Shown one piece after another: positions 55,482 to 64,000 of a stretch of 64,000 bases of DNA (position 1 is the first letter of the stretch; each line of letters opens with the position of its first letter). Origin of the DNA: Ctenosaura bakeri. Taxonomy: Eukaryota > Chordata > Lepidosauria > Squamata > Iguanidae. Both the position numbers and the translations under genes were made by a program. The notes below the pieces were generated by a model, which did not search any database, had not been told where the DNA came from, and worked only from the letters and a program-made list of their open reading frames with translations. The stretch is from NCBI GenBank assembly GCA_948474755.1, contig CAOLHI010001478.1, positions 310,001 to 374,000 on the forward strand, given 5' to 3'.

Positions 55482-58400
55482 GCGGAAGTGGGGAAAGATG
55501 ACTCGCTATGTACTCACTACTTTTTCTAGGGATGCCCCTGGCTTTTTGTTCACATACTATTGGGTAATAAAGGATTAAACTCTATCTGCCTTTTTGTTGC
55601 CTTGAAGGGGACAAAGGTCTAATGGCTGTTTTTGAGTATCCTGGACATGTGTTTGTGTGTGTTTCCTTAGGCAGCATGGCAATATTGTGGTGAGTTTGGA
55701 GGGGAGAGTGCAGCAGATGATAATGGGAGGGCAAGCTCTTCCATTGACATCAAAACCCCCAGCGGTCACTGAGTGGAGGGCCAAGACTCAAAGCAATATT
55801 TGCTCTTTGGAACATGCAAGACTGAATTGTGAAAAACCAACAGTGGACTGATTTCAACTGAGATTGATTCCAGATGAGATTTTATTGTACAGTCGTTTTG
55901 TATCTTGCCTCACTCATGGAATTTTGCTGAGGGTCTTACTGAAAATGTCCTTATTGTATATTTCTTGCATACTTTTCTGCTGCTTCCTCTATCCTTTTTC
56001 TTACCATAGAAAATCTGATAAGAAGAGAAAGTCAGAGCAGCTACACAATGCCTTTTGCAAAGCCTCCAACATTTCACATCTCAAAACCGTGATAAATATG
56101 GCCAAGCAACATCATAGTGGGATCAAGATGACAAACACTATTAATCAGGAGGCACACACAAGCTAGGAGAAGTTGCAGCAGTTTGCTTTACCGGAGTCCA
56201 CCAGGATGGACATGATTCTGATGTTTCCTCTCCCTTCCCCTCTGCTGAGTTAATTGAATGCACATTACTTTTGCACTTTGAACTTAATTTGCAGCAACTG
56301 AAGTAAGCGGAAGATGAAAGAGGAAAGTGGGAGGAAGTGAGAGAAACCGGGACATTCTAAAAGCAGCTGCAAAAGTGGGGTGACAGAGGATTAATCTGGA
56401 CTGTCCCTGCCAAATCAGAATACCTGGAAGTCTGCAAGGATACCCTTTACACCTTCAGCTTGTTGAAATGTCTTCCAAACTGAAGTGAGTGGCAGTGATG
56501 TGTTAACTAACTTATCCCTCTGATTTCACTGGGAGGAAAGTGAAATCCCCAGCTTGGGAGGGAGGTAGCTCCTACTGAAATCAATGGAATTTATTTCTAA
56601 GACATACATAGGATGGTACCAGAATACTGTTCCAACTCCCTGTACCACAAGAACAATTGTTGGCTACTTCAGAATATATACTAATGTTATTAATATTTTT
56701 CTTTTTTTACAAAAAGACACTTTCTATGCCTTTGACACAGAACATTGATACTCAAAGTTGGAGGACCATGGACCGATGCCCAGCCATGAGCCATTGGCTA
56801 CCAGTCCATGGCAAGTTTCCAGGAAAGAAAGAAACAGTTGTAGTCAATAGGCACAAATATGGTGCTGGTCTCTGGCACTTGGCTGGTCCTCCCACATAAG
56901 ATAGCTTAAGAAGCATTGACATGGGGTACCTGTGCCCATTTGATCAAAGTTCACACATTTGTCCAGTTGTCATAAGCATTGTTTTATCAGAGAAATGATC
57001 ACATGTGGTTTAGAACACAAACATGAACCTGTGTGTTTGTCCAGTGTGAAGGAATTCTCTATAAACACTTGATGGATAGACCTATATTTTATCTGCTACT
57101 GTTATTTGACAATTTTTTTAAAAAAATTGCTGCTGTTATTATCTGACTGTCTTAGCAGATATATTAATTTATATGCTGCCCCTTCTTTTAATAGTTTAGT
57201 GTTGTTTTAATGCTAATTCATTTTTTTCAGTTGATTTTTAAATTGTCTGCTACCAACCATTTGGGGACAGATAATTTATCCTGAGAAGGAGTATAAAACA
57301 AAACAAAACAGAGTGGGTACTATGTGAGGAGTGGGGTGATAGAATTCCCAAAACTTAGTTCTTATCACTGTTAGTTTAAGACTATCTTCTGCTCTGCATC
57401 CTTCCAACGTTTGACACTTCCAGCTTCCAACAACTCCTGCAAGCATAGCTTACGGTGAGGAATTAAAAGCTCTGTAGTTCAACAACATTTTCTGCAGCTT
57501 CAGGATATGAATGGAGCAGCTGTTGACACTCCCCTATCCTACCTCCAAACGTAAAATTCAGAAGCAGACTAGGTGTCTAATTTAATTTATCTGTTCACTT
57601 CAGCCTATCTGAAACAGCTAAAAGAGAACTTAGAAATGGAAAATAAATGAAGAAACAAATAGAACCTAGGATGCTGTGGAGCTATTTGTGCTCTGATACT
57701 AGCAAGAAGACCCTGGCCTCAACACAATGTAGTAGTAACATGCATGTTTTCTTATTAATGGTGTTACCATACATAACAGGATGGCAGATACCATTATGTA
57801 AGGTATCTATTATGTAAAGAAGTATCATGCTCATGGAGCTACTCCAGCCCACAGAAGCTCAGAAACTAGATCACAGAGCCTCATGGCTCGACTTCCCCAC
57901 CTAGGGGCTTTAGAGGTCAAAGGGAAGGCATCCCTTCTCTTATTTTCAATCAATGATGCCTGGGCATAAACAGTGAATTGAGGTAACAGCAGGGGAATCC
58001 TCTGTGCTCCTCTCCCAGCACTCACCTAGGTGATTGAATGCAACGCTGCCCCTCAGCTGTGTGGGCCCCAAACTGGACTTCGCCTGGCACTTGAATGCAA
58101 AGAAGAGGAGGAAGTAAAATGCAAAGCAGTTCAGCTAGAAACCTGATGACATCAGTGAGTGTCACCACATCTTGACAGCAGAGGCATGGCTACAGCCAGT
58201 GCTATTTTCCTGCCCAAGGAGGATTGGGAGAAGGAAGCCATCCCCTCAATAAACATGATTCCCCACCACCCCATATGGGATCAAGAGAAAGCAGAAATGC
58301 CATTGGTGGCTCCTTTATGGTACTCATGTAAGTCCAATTGTATATCAACTAGGGCTGATTTGCCTAGAACAGCAGATCTTAGACTTCTCCTTTGCTAAAC

Positions 58401-58559
58401 ATGTACTGCCTTGCCTTGTTCTTTCATCGTGCTGTGCAGCAGAGTTTGCAACTGCATAGACAGTCGCTGTTTCTGGAACTCAGAGAAATAAAGCCATTAA
58501 GTGTCATGCTCAACTTTAGAAAACTGAGAGCAGCAGAGTGATCTCTCCCTCTGTGAAAT
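55482..58559. other. Intergenic, nothing recognised
   Basis: No repeat family, RNA gene or coding exon that I can support. Open frames are all short and unlike known proteins. Confidence 0.45.
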
Positions 58560-58581
58560 ACATACACACACAGACACACAG

Positions 58582-58612
<31 letters not shown>

Positions 58613-58622
58613 CATATATAAA
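58560..58622. repeat. (CA)n(TA)n microsatellite
   Basis: ACACACAGAC units into ATATATATACATATAT. Confidence 0.9.
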
Positions 58623-58789
58623 AACACACCCCAGTCCAGGCCAAAAACCTCCTGGGAGGTGAGCTTTTAGGTAGGAGATTTGTCAAAAGGCAAAAGCAAC
58701 ATCTATCATTTAGTCTGGTTTTGGCATGAAAGGGGTTAAAGAGATAATCTTTGCCTGTCTGACACAAAGGGAAAGTGGGCTTTCTGATC

Positions 58790-58990
58790 CATAAAGGATC
58801 AGGCTGCAGGGAACCCCATCAGACTCTTCAGCGTGAAATTACACCGCGGCAGGGGAGCTACATTCCTTCTACTGTACAACATTAAAGAGATGAATTAGAA
58901 CCTGACATTCATAGGCTTAATAGGTTGCCTTGCAGCCTGAGGAAGCATGAGCCAATCAGAAACAAGCAGTTCTGGTCACAAACTCTGGGA
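58790..58990. promoter_or_regulatory. Candidate conserved non-coding element
   Basis: Repeat-free with GTGAAATTACACCGCGGCAG, GATGAATTAGAACC, CTTAATAGGTTG and GAGCCAATCAG (CCAAT box) in 200 bp. No frame of note. Confidence 0.35.
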
Positions 58991-60795
58991 GGTTACCTAA
59001 GGCTGTCTGTACCTCCTCCTGATGATCCCTTGTGGGAAAAAGGAGGGCTACAGTGGCCTTCAGGTGCTTATGTCAGTGTAGGAATATAAGAAGTTGCTTA
59101 CACTGAATCAGACCCCAGGTTTATCAGCCCAGTAACAGGCTCTCCAGGGTTTAAGGCAGGATTCCTACTTACCTGGGGATGCTGGGAATTGAACCTGATT
59201 TCTTTCATGTGAAGCAAATGTTCTATCACTGAGCTAGAGCTTCCAGTCAACCTGTGAACCCACAAGAACAGAAGTGACACGCTCATATCATGGACCAACA
59301 TGCATTGAGGATCATATGAAGCTACTGGATTTTGTTCCATTTACATAAAAGAAGTGTTCCCCTCTCTCCCCCTATTTTCTGTTTGTCAGTATGGCAGTGT
59401 CAGCACAGATACAATAGCCCACTTTTCTCTACCCTGGTGATGCAGTTAGGATGTTCTAGGGAAGTGTTCCTTTATGAAGTGCAGGTGTTTGCTGTTAAGG
59501 ATGGAGCAGTCCATGGCTTTGTGCAAAAATATACACATTGCATGCTGAAGGTCCCATGTTCCATATCTCCAAGTAAGAAAGACTAGAAAAGACCCTTGTC
59601 TGAAATCCTGGGAGGCTGCTGCTAATCAATATAGACAATAGTGATTAGACAGATGAATAATCTGTTTTGGTACGAAGAAGCTTCCTTTATTCATCTAATT
59701 CCATTCCCCAGATGACTTCTTTGCCTATCTGGGAGCCCTCTAATAGGGCAGGGGTCCCTAGGCATTCAGAAGCTGTTTAATCTCTGGAAATACAGGAGTC
59801 TTTTTTCTCTCCTACAGTCTATCATGATCTGTTTGCTGGTAGACAAGCATTAAGGGCTTTCTTCTCTGGGTGTTTCCCTGTCCACACAAGACAAATGAAC
59901 TTCACGTTGTGCCATGGCTTCCCACCTATATTATGACCCAATTGTTTCAACAGGACTGGGCCTGTTCAGCTGTGTTTGGTTTCCGGCACCCAAAGCCATG
60001 TTGCCTGCTTTAAAATTAGGTCTAAATTTTTATTCTAGTGGCCTAGGCTGCAATGAGTTCCTTTGTTTTTGTTTGTTTTCATTTTAACTGTGAATGTCTG
60101 GAATCTTTGTGCTCCTTTCTTCTCATACTTTTATTTCTTGGGAAGCATTTGAAAAAGGGTACAAACTCCTTGAAACCTTTGCTAATGTCCCTTGATACAC
60201 AGCCTCCTGGTCTATTAGGGAGCTAGCAGTGATGAAATGAATAGGATGGAGACTACAGTGACAATGGCAAAGTGAGTTCAACCAGACATTGCCTAGAGTT
60301 CACTGGAAATCCAATGCCATACTTGTGGCAGCAGCAAAGAAATCCTTCTCCTCTTGCATCAGTACAATATAATCCAGCTGTTAGGAGTGTTTTACACTTT
60401 GCCCCATGGGAGCAGTATGAAAATCACTCAGCAGTCTGCTGTGAGGAATTTGGGTATAAGATCACTTGGATCCACCCTGATTTGGATGCTGTTGTTGCTA
60501 CAGGTGCAGTGGATGTAACTTTGGCTCCTGCTTGTCCCATGTCATTGGATATGTTTCAGTTTGTGTAAAGTGAGGATGTGGATAGGATCTTTGGAAATGT
60601 GAGAGCTGCCATGTGCACACTGGATACCTGCCCTTCTTGCCTCTTAAAAGCAGTCCAAGTGGGATGGGTATCTATCCCCACTCTGTGTATGAAACAGCTC
60701 TCAATCCCTGTTCCCAGATTTACAATCTAAACAAACAAACAAACACAAAAGAAAGAGAGGGTGGCAAATGAAAAGGAAAACAAGACCTTTTTTCA
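58991..60795. other. Intergenic, nothing recognised
   Basis: Open frames such as 60272-60568 show no family similarity and no splice context. A tRNA-like SINE piece (CAAATGTTCTATCACTGAGCTAGAGC) may lie near 59215, unsupported. Confidence 0.35.
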
Positions 60796-60819
60796 ACACA
60801 CACACACACACACACACAG
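60796..60819. repeat. (AC)12 microsatellite
   Basis: Uninterrupted CA repeat. Confidence 0.9.
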
Positions 60820-60839
60820 AGTTAGATGACAGATGACTG

Positions 60840-61100
60840 AAAAACTTTAGTATATTACACATCAAGTTTGTTACTTTTGTACATGACCAACAGAAACGCA
60901 GCAGCTGAAAGCAACTTCTGTTGATACTTGGCTATAGTAATGAGTCCATCTAGAAAAAGAAATTGGCAGCCTTAGCCCTTGCCCAGCAAGTATAATCTAT
61001 GCACCATTCATGGCAATTAATGAAATGTTGTTATTATCCTTGCCAGGCTTAAAGTGCTATTCTTTAAAGAAAATCGTTAAAGTTCCAATAGGAGGAGGAG
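60840..61100. promoter_or_regulatory. Candidate conserved non-coding element
   Basis: Repeat-free with GGCAATTAATGAAATG at 61012-61027 and CTATAGTAATGAGTCC near 60931; homeodomain-type TAAT cores. Suggestive only. Confidence 0.3.
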
Positions 61101-61733
61101 GAGGTGAGACAATTCTTGGAGACCATCTTTTTAAATTTCCTCCAGCACCCTCGCACCCACCCACCTACCCACTTTTCTTTCCCATAGCTCTGTGAAATTA
61201 CTGTAGATCTCTCAGCTTCCCTTTGATGGTTATCTGCCCATTTATTGCATTTGGGGGATTTGCCGCAGTGACAGTTAGAAGAATACAGCCCAGAACAGAG
61301 AGGCCAAGCGTCAAGAAGAATGCTGGAAACAGGATTAGGATCATATTCTGCTAGCGCTTGTCAGATTCTGAATGGGGTTCAAGTTCCTTTTGTCCTGATG
61401 GGGATTTTGCCTTTTGCCCTCCCCTTCACACAATGAAGGAACACAGGAATGGAGAGACACACCCTCTTGTGACTCAGGAAACTGGTGCATCAGGTTTAGA
61501 AATGTACTCTGGGTATCATTAGTGTAGATTTTTGTGGGGAAACTTTTCCTTTAAAATAAAGAGGGAAATGAGGAGGACTATGATGTTCACAACTTAGCAA
61601 AAGAGAACTGCATGCTCAGAAGCTTTAGCCATCCCAGTAAGTGAGGTCTGATTTAACTGTGTTGCTGTATCAGTCACATACAGGAGGCTGGGTGGGTTTG
61701 TAGCCTGATTCTATGCATACTTACTGAAACTTT

Positions 61734-62118
61734 GGCCCTTTCCGCATCTTACCTTCTTCTGGCGCTGGGGTGTGGGGATTGCGCGAGCAGCCTCTGGCGA
61801 GAGGCTCTCACATCCAGGGTCCTTCGGCTCTGCATGAGCTGTCTGCTTGCACCCTTCCTCCCTTCTGCACTGGGGCAGGAAGCGCAACCGGTGCGGCTCC
61901 AGAGGCTCCACACACCAGGTAAGTATGTGTGGGGTCCGGAAGCAATGCGTGATCATGCACCATTTTTGGCTTTGAGCTGAAAATGAAAAGGTGCACAATC
62001 GGCACCTGCCGGCCTCTAGAGCATCACACAATTGTGAGTGCATAGTGCAGATCAGTCCTCATAATCGCGCAATGCTCCAGGTGCCCTTTTGCATGGAAAA
62101 TGCCATGCAAAAAGGGCC
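61734..62118. mobile_element. GC-rich MITE, TTT duplication
   Basis: GGCCCTTTCCGCATC to GCAAAAAGGGCC, 385 bp, flanked by TTT at 61731-61733 and 62119-62121. It includes CACACCAGGTAAGTATGTG, the splice-donor-like motif, and the hairpin TTTTTGGCTTTGAGCTGAAA. Confidence 0.8.
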
Positions 62119-62204
62119 TTTGACTGTGCCTGTATTGCACAGTGATACCGGTTTGATAGCACTGCAGCTGTTATGGTTTCATCTTATGGGATCCTATCAA
62201 CATC

Positions 62205-62960
62205 ATCCCTCCTTTTCTCAGCCTGGAACTCAAGGCAGCTTACAAAGGTTAAAACTGATGCACTTAAAAAGGTTCAATCATACCAATTTTTTTAAAAAAT
62301 TAAACAATTGACTTAAAAGTAGTTAAAAGTATGACCACTGAAAAGAAAACAACAAACACAAACAATAAATTATGACAGGCTCTTTGTCCTTGAGCAGTCA
62401 GTCCTCAAAAGCTTGTTGTTGTTGCTGTTGTGTGTCTTCAAATCATTTCCAACTTGTGGCAACCCTATCATGGGGTTTTCTGGGGCTGAGAGTGTGTGAT
62501 GTGCCCAAGGTCACTCAATAGATTTCCATGGCTAAGCAGGGAATTGAATCCTGGTCTCCAGGGTCAATGCTGAAATCACTACACCTCACTGGCTTTGCTC
62601 AAAAGCCTACTGAAAGAAAGAGAACTTCCCCTGCCTATGGAAGGGCAGCTAACTTTCCAGGCTAACTTTCTAGGAAGAGAGTTCCAGATCCTGGGAGCAA
62701 CCACCAAGAAGACCCTGTTTCATGTTACCATCAGATGTACCTCCAAGGGTGATGGGAAAGAGAGCAAGACCTCCCCCAAAGATTTCAAAACATGGGCAGG
62801 CTCGTATGGGAAAATAGGGTCCTCCAAATGCCCTGGATCTGGTCAGTAGAGGGCTGAACAGGGCATAATCAGCACTATGAATTGTTCCCAGAAATAGATC
62901 GGCAGCCAGTGGAGCTGCTGCAACAAATGAATTGTGTGCTCAAAGTTACCAGTCTTGAGA
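62205..62960 (+). repeat. Unclassified interspersed repeat, copy 2, with a SINE inserted
   Basis: GGGAGCAACCACCAAGAAGA, AGGCTCGTATGGGAAAATAG and AGATCGGCAGCCAGTGGAGC match copy 1 in order. A reverse SINE (62408-62597) interrupts it. Confidence 0.6.
62408..62597 (-). mobile_element. Sauria-type SINE, reverse
   Basis: Starts with the complement tail TTGTTGTTGCTGTTGTGTGT and TTCAAATCATTTCCAACTTG and ends in AATCACTACACCTCACTGGC. Full length. Confidence 0.83.
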
Positions 62961-63189
62961 TATGCCAGTGTTTGGTGGGGCAGTCCTGATTAATCTGTCA
63001 TGCCACTTTTTCAGATGCTTTCAAAATATTCCAGTTTCTCTCTCTTCCTCTCACTCCACCCCCCCCTTTGTCCTTAGCTAAGGCTCAGGAAAAGGCAAAC
63101 TGCTGCACCCTCTCCCAGATTGTGTGCTCTTCCTCATTAATAACTTTTACCATCTTGATGATGCTCTGATGTTGCTTGGCTACATGTGT

Positions 63190-63405
63190 CCCAGTTTTCA
63201 TCTGTAAAATGTTGGAATGTATAGGATATGTAGTTTGGTGAAGCACTTGGAATTCCCTGCAAGAGAGCTTTGCTGGACTTCCTTGAACTCCAGTACTCTA
63301 GTAGAGAATTGTAAGCAGACCACCAAATAACAAATCCTGATATTTCATAGGATGTAGTCATGGCAGTTAAAGTGACATGAAACTGATGTAACTGTGCAAT
63401 GCCAA
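63190..63405. mobile_element. Older foldback repeat
   Basis: Left AAGCACTTGGAATTCCCTGC and right CATAGGATGTAGTCATGGCA followed by GATGTAACTGTGCAATG match the 46225 copy. The left arm is decayed. Confidence 0.45.
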
Positions 63406-63446
63406 TAAACTCTATGCAGTCAGTTGGCCAAATTAAAAAATGTTCC

Positions 63447-63628
63447 TCTTAAGGATTTGAACATTGGACTATGACCCTGGAGACCAGGGTTTGATTCCCC
63501 ACTCAGCCATGGAAGTCCAGTGAGTGATCCTGGGTAAGTCACATACTCTCAGCCTCAGAAAACCTCATGATAGGTTTACTTTAGGATTGCCGTAAGTCAG
63601 AAATGACTTAAAGGCACACAACAACAAT
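63447..63628 (+). mobile_element. Sauria-type SINE, 5' end trimmed
   Basis: GGATTTGAACATTGGACTAT to ATGACTTAAAGGCACACAAC. Body and tail clear, first tRNA-like bases missing. Confidence 0.82.
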
Positions 63629-63800
63629 CGTTAACAATGTCAAATAGACAGGACAAAATGGATTCCAATCTAACCTAATCCTGTTATGGGAGAAAGGCAG
63701 GATATAAACCAAATAAATACAATAATGGTTGGCATTCTGTATTACAGTTATGGATTTATAACATAGAGTTACAGGTCTTGGACAGCTCTCTGTTCAGCAA

Positions 63801-63955
63801 GGCCATTTCTGCACTAGATTGTTATAGTGCCATTATTCCACTTTCAACATCCTATGGAAGCCTCAAAGGCCCCTCTCTAAACTGCAAACCCCAGGATTCC
63901 ATAGAATGTTGGAAGTGGAATAATGGCATTATAACAGCCTAGCGCAGAAATGGCC
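63801..63955. mobile_element. Foldback MITE
   Basis: GGCCATTTCTGCACTAGATT to AGCCTAGCGCAGAAATGGCC, 155 bp. Flanks CAA and TAA match at two of three bases. Confidence 0.83.
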
Positions 63956-64000
63956 TAAGACTACTGTACATAATCGACCCATAAGACCATGGAAATGCCC

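Noticed and set aside
60272..60568. 98-codon frame as a possible exon of the next gene
   Set aside because: No similarity to DMBX1 or any family I know, and no convincing splice sites.

Overview
The window looks like squamate reptile (lizard-type) nuclear DNA. Evidence is the mix of tRNA-derived SINEs with a Bov-B-like tail (Sauria SINE type), 5S-rRNA-derived SINEs, 5'-truncated CR1 and L2 LINEs, an L1 remnant, solo LTRs and many foldback MITEs. Coding sequence is sparse and split by introns. Species cannot be named from the sequence alone.

1-31030: the 3' thirteen exons of a fatty-acid amide hydrolase gene (FAAH or a close FAAH1-like paralogue), plus strand. I place all splice sites as GT-AG with continuous phase. 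The exons join to a 481-residue C-terminal part ending in TGA at 30966-30968, with a poly(A) signal at 31011. This equals human FAAH from about residue 104 to the end, and the exon count fits a 15-exon gene, so exons 1-2 (membrane anchor and N terminus) lie upstream. The Ser-Ser-Lys triad is intact. The two glycines before the nucleophile are both alanine. Introns are filled with repeats.

31031-41102: a partial tandem duplicate of FAAH holding only the last two exons (36914-37059; 38977-39005 continuing at 40897-41005). The last exon is split by a solo LTR (39006-40892) with a perfect 4-bp target duplication, and a CR1 LINE is nested in that LTR. The LTR supplies a strong splice donor and an in-frame acceptor, so it could be removed as an intron. 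Related solo LTRs lie at 9577-10434 and 35395-36374, also with 4-bp duplications.

41103-64000: no protein-coding exon recognised. It holds LINE/SINE/MITE copies, a near-consensus CTCF motif (47983-47995) and several repeat-free stretches that look like conserved regulatory DNA, the best at about 51640-52290 with a paired-class homeodomain P3 site and an octamer. In human the gene beyond FAAH is the homeobox gene DMBX1, so these are candidate DMBX1 enhancers.

Across the window there is a set of foldback/MITE elements with shared ends (GGCC-CTTTTCGCA or GGCC-ATTTCCGCA). At least nine carry exact 3-bp target duplications, and two are confirmed because they sit inside other repeats whose uninterrupted sequence is known. 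This looks like one active-in-the-past DNA transposon group that I cannot assign to a superfamily.
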